Source: JBARRO01 sp049644265 (lineage in GTDB: Bacteria > Bacteroidota > Ignavibacteria > UBA10030). Taken from it: a DNA stretch of 7,000 nucleotides. A program made the translations under genes and the position numbers. This document shows, one piece after another, positions 1-5,805 of the stretch (its first letter is position 1; the number at the start of each line of letters is the position of its first letter). The DNA lies in NCBI GenBank assembly GCA_049644265.1, contig JBARRO010000235.1, forward strand, positions 1-7,000, given 5' to 3'. The notes below the pieces were generated by a model. That model was given only the letters and a program-made list of their open reading frames with translations. It made no database searches and had not been told where the DNA came from.

Positions 1-2
1 GT

Positions 3-110
3 ATTCTTGTGATCTATCTTCGACAGTCTCTTCGAGAACGGGCACTAGTGCTCGCTTCCTCCGTAGATGGCTGCGGTCAATACAAGGTTATTTCTGAGAA
101 GCGGCACTAG
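3..110 (+). CDS. Possible 3' end of an unidentified gene entering from the left
   Basis: Frame 3 is open from the left edge to a TAG at 108-110 and gives about 35 residues ending in QYKVISEKRH. The peptide has a plausible mix of charged and hydrophobic residues, and a gene ending here would converge on the Nudix gene. I do not recognise the family. A second frame is also open from 2 to 97, so an open run of this length could be chance. Only the sequence to the left of the window can settle it. Confidence 0.2.
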   Translation: MLVIYLRQSLRERALVLASSVDGCGQYKVISEKRH

Positions 111-113
111 AAA

Positions 114-155
114 CCTAAAACTCGAAACTCTAGCCTCCAACTTTCAACCTACAAC
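114..155. repeat. Degenerate 7-bp tandem repeat (CTNNAAC / GTTNNAG), six units
   Basis: Read in steps of seven from 114, the units are CCTAAAA, CTCGAAA, CTCTAGC, CTCCAAC, TTTCAAC and CTACAAC. Most fit a loose CTNNAAC pattern (GTTNNAG on the minus strand). The last unit (149-155) contains the stop codon and last two codons of the minus-strand Nudix gene, so the array starts in the coding region and continues into its 3' flank. The copies are strongly diverged, so the period is visible but the identity is weak. No stem-loop or terminator was seen here. Confidence 0.5.
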
Positions 156-532
156 TTCCTCATCTTCCCCACAAACTCTTTGTTTCCTTCCAAAATATCC
201 ATCGTGCGAAGCTCTTCCACCGTCACCCATTTGAACTGCTCAAAGACGTTGTTTCTCAGCTCACCGTCATAACTTGTGACAGAGCAATAAGCGACTTCAA
301 ATGTGCCACCATCATCGTAGGTCGCAGATTGGATTTCGATTCCGCCGATCGATTGCACTTGGATCGAGAGTTCCTCCCACAGTTCGCGCTTAAGGCACTG
401 CTCGACAGTTTCGCCGTGCTCAAGCTTTCCGCCGGGAAATTCCCACTTGAGTCCGTACCGTGCGCCTTTCTTTCTCTGGCAGACGAGAACTTTCTCATTA
501 CTTGTAACAATGCCGACTGCGACTCGTGTCAT
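149..532 (-). CDS. MutT-type Nudix hydrolase, probable 8-oxo-dGTP diphosphatase
   Basis: A 127-residue protein, close to the length of E. coli MutT (129). The Nudix box GX5EX7REUXEEXGU is present at residues 35-57: G35, E41, R49, E50, E53 and E54, the last glutamates being metal ligands. The usual final Gly is Ser56. The preceding WEFPGGK (30-36) is typical of the MutT subgroup. N117 lies 11 residues from the C-terminus, exactly where E. coli MutT has N119, which contacts 8-oxoguanine, so hydrolysis of oxidised dGTP in the cytoplasm to prevent A:T to C:G transversions is the best guess. Other (d)NTP pyrophosphohydrolases such as NudG have a similar box, so substrate is inferred. The start is ATG at 532-530 with no Shine-Dalgarno site. 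A Bacteroidota-type promoter lies just upstream, and the gene is divergent from the large secreted protein. Confidence 0.93.
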   Translation of the reverse strand: MTRVAVGIVTSNEKVLVCQRKKGARYGLKWEFPGGKLEHGETVEQCLKRELWEELSIQVQSIGGIEIQSATYDDGGTFEVAYCSVTSYDGELRNNVFEQFKWVTVEELRTMDILEGNKEFVGKMRKL

Positions 533-541
533 GAATTTTCA

Positions 542-572
542 CAAATATAGCGAATCAGTGCTGTAAAACCAA
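542..572 (-). promoter_or_regulatory. Bacteroidota-type promoter for the Nudix gene
   Basis: On the minus strand TTG (572-570) is followed after 20 bp by TATATTTG (549-542), a full match to the TAnnTTTG -7 element of Bacteroidota housekeeping promoters; the -33 element is a TTG core. Transcription would begin only a few bases before the ATG at 532, giving a very short 5' leader, which agrees with the missing Shine-Dalgarno site. The tandem repeat array begins about 10 bp upstream of the -33 element. Confidence 0.55.
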
Positions 573-581
573 CCAGGAACC

Positions 582-737
582 ACGAATGACACGAGTAACA
601 TGAATTAACACGAAGCACACAAAGGACACGAATAACACGAATTAACACGAAGCAACGAATGACACGAATAACACGAAATGACACGAATTAACACGAAGCA
701 CACGAATGACACGAAGGACACGAAGGACACGAAGGAA
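582..737. repeat. Tandem array of 17 degenerate ~9-bp units, ACGAANNAC
   Basis: The stretch resolves completely into 17 consecutive units of 8 to 10 bp, mostly ACGAATGAC, ACGAATAAC, ACGAATTAAC, ACGAAGCAC and ACGAAGGAC. Most units keep the ACGAA core and end in AC. Unit order also repeats: a block containing a TTAAC unit followed by a GCA(C) unit occurs at 591-627, 628-663 and 673-710. The array closes with three ACGAAGG units (711-737). It is purine-rich on the plus strand, with TAA and TGA triplets and mixed unit lengths that break any reading frame, so it is not coding. It lies in the divergent region between the Nudix gene and the secreted PLD protein. Confidence 0.9.
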
Positions 738-856
738 AGGAATGGAGCTACCGGTCGTTAAAGAATGTGAAGCCAGTCAACATCTCTTGTATTCGGTTCA
801 ATTACTTTTATATTAAACGAATCAGAATCTTTCATCCAACCTTATTCCTGAAGCAT
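738..856. other. Upstream region of the secreted PLD gene, no clear signal
   Basis: Between the repeat array and the ATG at 857 there is an AT-richer stretch (about 795-815) containing TACTTTTA (803-810), a 7 of 8 match to TAnnTTTG, but no TTG stands at a suitable distance upstream. There is no Shine-Dalgarno site before 857. A GTG at 767 opens the frame 30 codons early, but using it would bury the signal peptide. Confidence 0.4.
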
Positions 857-3800
857 ATGAAGAAGAACGTTCAGACCACACTCCTTATGTTGTCGGTTTT
901 TTCCTCTCTCCTTGTGGGTCAGACGGTGAATCACGTCGTGATCAGTGAAGTGTATGGGGGAGGGGGAAATTCGGGCGCGACATGGAAGAACGATTTCATC
1001 GAGTTGTACAATCCCACATCATCACCCGTTAATCTGGCGGGATGGTCCGTGCAATACGGCTCGGCAACCGGAACGAGCTCCTGGCAAGTGACGAATCTGA
1101 CTGGGAGCATTGCTCCTCATGGGTATTTTCTTGTTCAGGAGGCAGTTGGTGCAGGCGGTACGTTGAACCTCCCCACCCCTGACAATATCGGCGGTCTTAC
1201 CATGAGTGGAACTGCAGGAAAAGTGGCCCTTGTAAGCTCCACAACGGCTCTGAACGGCGCAAATCCCACAGATGCATCCGTTGTCGATAAGGTCGGCTAC
1301 GGCTCCACGGCAAACGGCTATGAAGGCGCTGGTCCCACGCCCGCGCCGAGCAACACGACCTCCGTAGAACGCAAGGCCAACGCAACTTCGACCGCGATTT
1401 CGCTCGCTGCAGGCGGTGGTGACGCGAATCTTGGGAATGGCTACGACACAGACGGTAATTCGACAGACTTTGTCGCTCAAAGCGACATCTCGCCGCAGAA
1501 TTCCTCCTCTACCCAGGAGCCAAGTCTCGTGGTAGGAGGCAACGGAACGGGAACTGCAACAATTGCTCCCAACAAAATCCAGGCGGGTGACAGCGCGGAG
1601 TTCACAATCACTGTTGTGGGGGATGGAACCAACACACTCGACAGCCTTATTGTCGTAATACCAACCGGGTGGAATTGGGGAAGAAATTCCTCCAATGTCG
1701 TCACGTCCGGAACAGGACTTGCCTCCGCAACCGTTGCTGTTCTTCAGGACACAATCTTCGTCGGGCATTGTGCAATCACAGGCACCGACACGGGGAAAGC
1801 AAAGATTTCATACATACAGGCCCCGTCGCTGGCCGGTTCAGGGGGTTTTCTCGTCAAAACGGGTTCTCAGGGAGGGTCTCCGGTTATTGTTGCATCCACA
1901 GTGGCAGTCACGGTTGTCAAGGTTGTCCCGATCATTGACGTCCACGTGAACAATGCAATCGGAGTCTGTGCGGCCCCTTATGGGGTCGGGGCGACTGTGA
2001 CCGTCAGCGGAATCGTCACGGCGGACCTTACATCCACGCGGACGGATATTTACGTGCAGGACGGTACGGCGGGGATCAATATTTTCAGGGCATCGCGATC
2101 ATTCAGCTATCAGGTGGGGGACAGCGTCACGGTGACTGGGACGATAACGCAATTCCGCGGCCTGACCGAAGTCGGGCTGGATTCGACAAAGTACGTCGTT
2201 CATGCAAGCGGCCTGCAGCTTCCGGAACCGCTCTTGCTGACCGCTGCCGACGTCAATGCGACGTTCAACACGGAAAACTATACGGAGGTCAACGAGGGGA
2301 GATTGGTCCGGCTGAACGGCGTCACCTATAATTCAACCACCTCGACATTCACCGACGCAACGGGAACAACAGGCGCCTTCATTCCTACGTCGCTCGTTGC
2401 ACCGAACGGCGTCTGCGATGTTATCGGGATCCTCAAACAGTTCAAAGACCCGAACACGACTCCGTACACGGCGAATTACGAAGTGCAACCGAGAACCCAA
2501 AGCGACATTATCCTGTATCCGGGCCCGGTTATTTCGGTCGTTCCGATGGAAACGGACATCACTTCGGATTCCGTCGCCATTGTCTGGAAAACTCAAACCG
2601 CAGCCTCGGGTTTCGTGAAGTTTGGCGTGACGGGCGCGTACACAGATTCCGTGGGGACGGCGATCGCTGATACAAGTCACAAGATAGTTTTGAAGAATCT
2701 CCAACCGGCGACTGTCTACCACTACCAGGTCGGGTCCGGGGATGGAAACGGCGTCACCGTGACCGGCGACAGGCTCTTCAGCTCGGCGTCGTCCTCTGCG
2801 TCGAGCGGTACAATGAACGTCTGGTTCAACAAAACGATCAGTGCTTCGGTTGCTCTGGCGGAGACCGCGAAGACGGTTACTATTTCGACAAAACTGATTG
2901 CGAGGATCAACACAGCGACGCATTCCCTCGACGTTTGTCTGTACAGTTTGAGCGGGACGGTTGGCGCAAACATTGCGAGCGCCCTTGTTTCTGCGAAGAA
3001 CCGTGGTGTGAAGGTCCGCATGATCGGGGAAAAGGACAATCAGAGTACGGCACCCTGGGCAACTCTGAAGAGCGGATCGATTCCAGTCATTGATGATGGC
3101 TACGACCTTGTGAATGCAGGAAACGGCTTGATGCACAACAAGTTCGTTGTGTTCGACAACCGGGACAATTCCTCGGCGGCAGACGATTGGGTGTGGATGG
3201 GCTCGTGGAATGCGACCGATCCGGGAAATGACAACGATGCGCAGAACGTGATTGAGATTCAGGACCAGGCGCTGGCGAATGCCTACACGATGGAGTTTAA
3301 TGAGATGTGGGGAAGCAGCACGGACACGCCGAATCAGAATGCATCGCGGTTCGGAGCGCGAAAACAGGATAACACACCTCATCGATTTAATGTCAAGGGG
3401 ACTCCGATGGAGTTGTATTTCAGCCCGTCGGACAGGACAACATCGCAAATTCAGGCGGCGCTAAACGGAGCGATGACGTCCGTGAACATTGCGCTTCTCA
3501 CGTTCACGAGGGACGACCTTTCCCAGGCACTCATTTCAAAAAAAGGTGCGGGCAAGAAGGTCAGAGTTATTCTGGACAACAATACGGACAGCGGGAACGA
3601 ATTCGCCAACCTGAGTACGGCTGGCGTCGATATACGTCTCAAGGCCCCGTCGACGGGCGGCTTGCTGCACCATAAATATGCTGTCATCGACGCCGAGAGT
3701 CCGAATGACGGCAACGTGGTTGTCACGGGATCGCACAACTGGTCGAACTCCGCCGAGACGTCGAACAACGAGAACACGCTCATCATTCACAGCAAACGAA

Positions 3801-4165
3801 TCGCAAACCTGTACCTCCAGGAATTCAAGCAGCGATACATCGATGCAGGAGGCTCTGACAACATCACGGTTGGCGTGGCCGATGCGAACAGCATGATCCC
3901 GGACCGCTATAGTTTGTCGCAGAACTATCCCAATCCGTTCAACCCGACAACAGTAATCAGTTTCCAGTTGCCAGTTGTCACTAATGCATCTCTGAAGGTC
4001 TTCGATATCCTGGGGAGGGAAGTAGCCACCCTGGTCGATGGAATCATGACGGCCGGTGTGTATCACGTCGCATGGGATGCTTCCCGCCAGCCATCGGGTG
4101 TGTACTTCGTCCGCCTTTCGGCGGCGGGATTCAGTGCGATAAAGAAGGCGATTCTTCTGAAATAA
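857..4165 (+). CDS. Secreted multidomain phospholipase D-superfamily nuclease/phosphodiesterase with T9SS sorting domain
   Basis: A 1102-residue extracellular protein. Residues 1-23 form a signal peptide (KK, then a hydrophobic core ending VGQT), which favours ATG 857 over an upstream GTG at 767. A lamin-tail (LTD) domain spans about 24-180 (ISEVYGGG; FIELYN at 47-52). Next come an Ig-like region (about 220-355), an OB-fold-like region (about 359-553; VSGIVT, QVGDSVTVTGTI) and an FN3-like domain resembling the N-terminal domain of purple acid phosphatases (about 555-645). Two PLD domains follow: HKD1 at H760, K762, D767 with GSWN at 782-785, and HKD2 at H938, K940, D945 with GSHN at 958-961. 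Two intact HxKxxxxD motifs are expected to form one active site that hydrolyses phosphodiesters. Residues 1019-1102 are a type A T9SS sorting domain ending in KAILLK, so export by the Por system and surface anchoring or release is expected. LTD plus OB modules are common in secreted nucleases, so DNA or RNA is the likelier substrate, but a phospholipid is possible. Confidence 0.93.
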   Translation: MKKNVQTTLLMLSVFSSLLVGQTVNHVVISEVYGGGGNSGATWKNDFIELYNPTSSPVNLAGWSVQYGSATGTSSWQVTNLTGSIAPHGYFLVQEAVGAGGTLNLPTPDNIGGLTMSGTAGKVALVSSTTALNGANPTDASVVDKVGYGSTANGYEGAGPTPAPSNTTSVERKANATSTAISLAAGGGDANLGNGYDTDGNSTDFVAQSDISPQNSSSTQEPSLVVGGNGTGTATIAPNKIQAGDSAEFTITVVGDGTNTLDSLIVVIPTGWNWGRNSSNVVTSGTGLASATVAVLQDTIFVGHCAITGTDTGKAKISYIQAPSLAGSGGFLVKTGSQGGSPVIVASTVAVTVVKVVPIIDVHVNNAIGVCAAPYGVGATVTVSGIVTADLTSTRTDIYVQDGTAGINIFRASRSFSYQVGDSVTVTGTITQFRGLTEVGLDSTKYVVHASGLQLPEPLLLTAADVNATFNTENYTEVNEGRLVRLNGVTYNSTTSTFTDATGTTGAFIPTSLVAPNGVCDVIGILKQFKDPNTTPYTANYEVQPRTQSDIILYPGPVISVVPMETDITSDSVAIVWKTQTAASGFVKFGVTGAYTDSVGTAIADTSHKIVLKNLQPATVYHYQVGSGDGNGVTVTGDRLFSSASSSASSGTMNVWFNKTISASVALAETAKTVTISTKLIARINTATHSLDVCLYSLSGTVGANIASALVSAKNRGVKVRMIGEKDNQSTAPWATLKSGSIPVIDDGYDLVNAGNGLMHNKFVVFDNRDNSSAADDWVWMGSWNATDPGNDNDAQNVIEIQDQALANAYTMEFNEMWGSSTDTPNQNASRFGARKQDNTPHRFNVKGTPMELYFSPSDRTTSQIQAALNGAMTSVNIALLTFTRDDLSQALISKKGAGKKVRVILDNNTDSGNEFANLSTAGVDIRLKAPSTGGLLHHKYAVIDAESPNDGNVVVTGSHNWSNSAETSNNENTLIIHSKRIANLYLQEFKQRYIDAGGSDNITVGVADANSMIPDRYSLSQNYPNPFNPTTVISFQLPVVTNASLKVFDILGREVATLVDGIMTAGVYHVAWDASRQPSGVYFVRLSAAGFSAIKKAILLK

Positions 4166-4184
4166 GAAACACATCTCGTAGTTG

Positions 4185-4215
4185 TTGATTCCCGGGTCCT
4201 GTTTTTTTACTTTTG
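4185..4215 (+). promoter_or_regulatory. Bacteroidota-type promoter, predicted leaderless start for the first receiver gene
   Basis: TTG (4185-4187), 20 bp, then TACTTTTG (4208-4215) is an exact TAnnTTTG -7 element at the same 20-bp spacing as the Nudix promoter. Only four bases separate it from the ATG at 4220. In Bacteroidota promoters transcription starts a few bases after this element, so the mRNA should begin at or next to the start codon. The T-run 4202-4208 lies inside the spacer. If the promoter is used, the receiver is transcribed separately from the secreted PLD gene. Confidence 0.55.
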
Positions 4216-4219
4216 AGAT

Positions 4220-4597
4220 ATGAGTCTATTCAACAGGAAGAGGACGGTCCTGATTATCGACGACGAGGATGGGATACGTGGCGTGGTCACGATGACGTTG
4301 AGGGACGCCGGGTATGAAACGTTGGAGGCCGAAGACGGCGTGGAAGGACTTGAAATGGCGATGAAGGAAAAGCCGGACCTCGTGCTCTGTGATGTTAACA
4401 TGGACAACATGAACGGGTTCATGGTTGTTGAAGAGCTCCAGAAGGATCCGAAGACCTCGAAGATTCCCGTCATACTCATGACTGGTGTGGCAAAAGATGC
4501 AGGGGCGTGGAACTCCGTGGGTGCGGTGGATTATATTGAGAAACCATTTGCCATTGAGAAACTTCTTGAGACAGTGAAGAGGGTCCTCGAGGCGTGA
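4220..4597 (+). CDS. Stand-alone response-regulator receiver (CheY-like), copy 1
   Basis: A 125-residue protein made of one receiver domain and nothing else. The acidic pocket is D14, D15; the phospho-acceptor is D58 in CDVNMDNMNG; the switch residues are T88, Y105 and K108 in the YxxKPF motif. All catalytic positions are intact, so it should accept phosphate from a histidine kinase. With no DNA-binding or enzymatic output domain it must act by protein contact or as a phosphate relay or sink. The common Pro after the DxxM motif (as in CheY, NMPNMDG) is replaced by Asp62. No kinase is encoded nearby. No Shine-Dalgarno site precedes the ATG, in line with the promoter immediately upstream. It is about 47 percent identical (hand count over 117 positions) to the next gene. 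Confidence 0.95.
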   Translation: MSLFNRKRTVLIIDDEDGIRGVVTMTLRDAGYETLEAEDGVEGLEMAMKEKPDLVLCDVNMDNMNGFMVVEELQKDPKTSKIPVILMTGVAKDAGAWNSVGAVDYIEKPFAIEKLLETVKRVLEA

Positions 4598-4611
4598 CCG
4601 TCGCGCGAATC

Positions 4612-4642
4612 TTGCCTTTGAAGTCGGTGTTTCTTAGCTTCC
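4612..4642 (+). promoter_or_regulatory. Weak candidate promoter for the second receiver gene
   Basis: TTG (4612-4614) and TAGCTTCC (4635-4642) stand 20 bp apart, the same spacing as the better promoters here, but the -7 element keeps only six of eight, counting the two free positions. It may be chance; the gene could equally be cotranscribed with the first receiver across the 106-bp gap, which shows no terminator. Confidence 0.2.
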
Positions 4643-4693
4643 ATCGTGCTTGTCGGAACAAAGGGCCGGGTAAGCCGGTATTCATTTCTCGTC

Positions 4694-4700
4694 AGGGGAG
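4694..4700 (+). promoter_or_regulatory. Shine-Dalgarno site of the second receiver gene
   Basis: AGGGGAG ends three bases before the ATG at 4704. It is the only clear purine-rich ribosome-binding site seen in front of a gene in this window, in contrast to the first receiver, the Nudix gene and the TPR-like gene. The spacing is shorter than usual. Confidence 0.5.
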
Positions 4701-4703
4701 ATC

Positions 4704-5066
4704 ATGAAGAAGAAAATTCTCGTTGTCGATGACGAGCCGTCGTTGCGCGGGGCTATTGTGCTTTCGCTGAAGTCCAAAGGGTTCGATGTTCTTGAGGCGG
4801 AGAACGGCATGACGGGGTCCGACCTTGCGCAGGAACATAAACCCGACCTGATCATTACAGATGTCTACATGGACAATATGAACGGGTTCATGATGGTCGA
4901 CATGCTTCAGGAAGATCCGGCCACGGCCAAGATTCCGATCATCGTCATGAGCAGTCTTGCTCAAACGGCCGGTGCCTGGAACTCCAACGCCACGATCGAA
5001 TACCTGCAGAAACCGTTTCTAAATTCCACACTGATGCAAACAGTCGACAAGATGCTCAAGAAATGA
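4704..5066 (+). CDS. Stand-alone response-regulator receiver (CheY-like), copy 2
   Basis: A 120-residue single receiver domain. The acidic pocket is D9, D10; the phospho-acceptor is D53 in TDVYMDNMNG; the switch positions are S83 and K103 in the YLQKPF motif. It is a paralogue of the preceding gene and shares two uncommon blocks with it, MDNMNGFM right after the phospho-acceptor and AGAWNS before the KPF loop, which suggests tandem duplication with retained surface contacts. The two differ most in helix 1, the region just after the T/S switch residue and the C-terminal helix, where partner specificity often lies. There is no output domain and no neighbouring kinase. An AGGGGAG site precedes the ATG. 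Confidence 0.95.
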   Translation: MKKKILVVDDEPSLRGAIVLSLKSKGFDVLEAENGMTGSDLAQEHKPDLIITDVYMDNMNGFMMVDMLQEDPATAKIPIIVMSSLAQTAGAWNSNATIEYLQKPFLNSTLMQTVDKMLKK

Positions 5067-5119
5067 CCGGACACGCGTTGTGCAGCGGAACCGGGCGTGG
5101 ATGAACACACTTCCGTTTC

Positions 5120-5150
5120 TTGCTTTTCCTACCACGTTTTCTTAATTTTT
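5120..5150 (+). promoter_or_regulatory. Candidate promoter for the TPR-EamA-trmH genes
   Basis: TTG (5120-5122), 20 bp, then TAATTTTT (5143-5150), matching TAnnTTTG except for the final G. The spacing equals that of the Nudix and first receiver promoters. Transcription from here would give a leader of roughly 110 bases before the ATG at 5266, holding the two hairpins listed below. Confidence 0.35.
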
Positions 5151-5184
5151 CATCGTCTTCCTTTCAAATCCTGTGTCCGAGCGT

Positions 5185-5206
5185 TGACCCCTTCCCGTGG
5201 GGTTCA
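5185..5206 (+). other. Hairpin in the probable leader of the TPR-like gene
   Basis: TGACCCC (5185-5191) pairs with GGGGTTCA (5199-5206), leaving one bulged T and a 7-base loop. No T-run follows, so it does not look like a terminator. Its position after the candidate promoter suggests leader structure, but no known riboswitch family is recognised. Confidence 0.35.
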
Positions 5207-5218
5207 GGTGCAGGCCCG

Positions 5219-5237
5219 GTCGAGGAAAAGCCTCGGC
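5219..5237 (+). other. Second hairpin in the same leader
   Basis: GTCGAGG (5219-5225) pairs with CCTCGGC (5231-5237) around the 5-base loop AAAAG; the stem has seven pairs including one G-T. It lies 28 bases before the ATG at 5266. No T-run follows it. Confidence 0.35.
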
Positions 5238-5265
5238 AAGCGATTTCAGCGCAACCAGATAAATC

Positions 5266-5805
5266 ATGCCTCGCTTTACGCTGGAAGAAATACGCACCAA
5301 GTTTGCCAACTCGACCGACTTCAATGAGCTCTTCGACGCCTTCGAAGACGCGCTCCAGCAGAAAATTCAGGATGTGGAGCTCTACCGGTTGCTGTTCTGG
5401 AACAATGCCCTTGCCCCGGACGAGCTGTGCCTGTTCGGCGAAAAACTCGCGAAAGAATTCCCCCACATTTCGTACGACACGTTCATGTGGCTGGCGAGCG
5501 TGTTCGAAGTAACCTATTCCTCCTACGATAATTTCGAGCTCGCCATGAAGTACTACCGGAAGGCGGCGAAGTCAGAACCCACCGAAGCAGACCCTTATCT
5601 GGATGCTGCCGACTGCTACGACCCCGACCTCAACATCCCTCCTGCCGACGTACTGATCGATTTCCTCAAGGGAGGGGTGAAGCAAGTTTCCAACAAGAAA
5701 ATCATCCTCCAGCGACTGTCGTACCTGTTTCAGCTCACCGGCGACCAGGAACAGAGCGATTACTATCGAAATCTTGCCGAAGACCTTGGCCGATCACAGA
5801 ACTAA
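5266..5805 (+). CDS. Cytoplasmic TPR-like helical protein of unknown function
   Basis: A 179-residue acidic protein without signal peptide or membrane segment. The sequence looks all-helical, and three stretches resemble tetratricopeptide helix pairs: about 70-103 (FELAMKYYRKAAKSEP), 108-140 (ADPYLDAADCY) and 145-175 (LFQLTGDQEQSDYYRNLAEDLG). TPR folds usually act as protein-binding scaffolds; no partner or pathway can be named here. The N-terminal 60 residues (FNELFDAFEDALQQK) are not recognised. The start is ATG 5266; there is no Shine-Dalgarno site before it. Its 3' end overlaps the EamA gene by 32 bp, so the two are probably coupled. An overlapping frame (5120-5512) is judged a shadow because the present frame gives the more natural, helical protein. 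Confidence 0.85.
   Translation: MPRFTLEEIRTKFANSTDFNELFDAFEDALQQKIQDVELYRLLFWNNALAPDELCLFGEKLAKEFPHISYDTFMWLASVFEVTYSSYDNFELAMKYYRKAAKSEPTEADPYLDAADCYDPDLNIPPADVLIDFLKGGVKQVSNKKIILQRLSYLFQLTGDQEQSDYYRNLAEDLGRSQN

Noticed and set aside
42..51. Palindrome GCACTAGTGC as an operator, with a further GGCACTAG copy at 103-110
   Set aside because: A 10-bp palindrome near the edge, not placed by any promoter; too little to support a site.
582..737. CRISPR array or iteron-type plasmid origin
   Set aside because: Units are about 9 bp with no spacers and no cas genes nearby; there is no replication initiator gene in the window.
767..856. N-terminal extension of the secreted protein from an upstream GTG at 767
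   Set aside because: It would put 30 residues before a normal signal peptide that begins exactly at ATG 857.
2518..2790. Purple acid phosphatase activity of the secreted protein
   Set aside because: Only the FN3-like N-terminal accessory domain resembles that family; the metallophosphatase catalytic domain is absent and PLD domains follow instead.
1022..4174. Long minus-strand open frames opposite the secreted protein (for example 2333-3448 and 3536-4174)
   Set aside because: Their products are rich in Arg, Cys and His with no recognisable domain, while the plus strand encodes clear domains over the whole length.
4181..4208. Rho-independent terminator after the secreted PLD gene
   Set aside because: There is a run of seven T, but the preceding CCCGGG has no loop and no other stem is convincing; the T-run is better explained as promoter spacer.
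5185..5265. SRP (4.5S) RNA or known riboswitch in the leader
   Set aside because: The conserved SRP GGAAGGAAGCAGCC-type loop is absent and the hairpins match no riboswitch core I know.
5097..5512. Plus-strand open frames at 5097-5327 and 5120-5512
   Set aside because: They overlap the promoter/leader and the TPR-like gene in other frames and give Ser/Arg/Pro/Cys-rich peptides without domain features.
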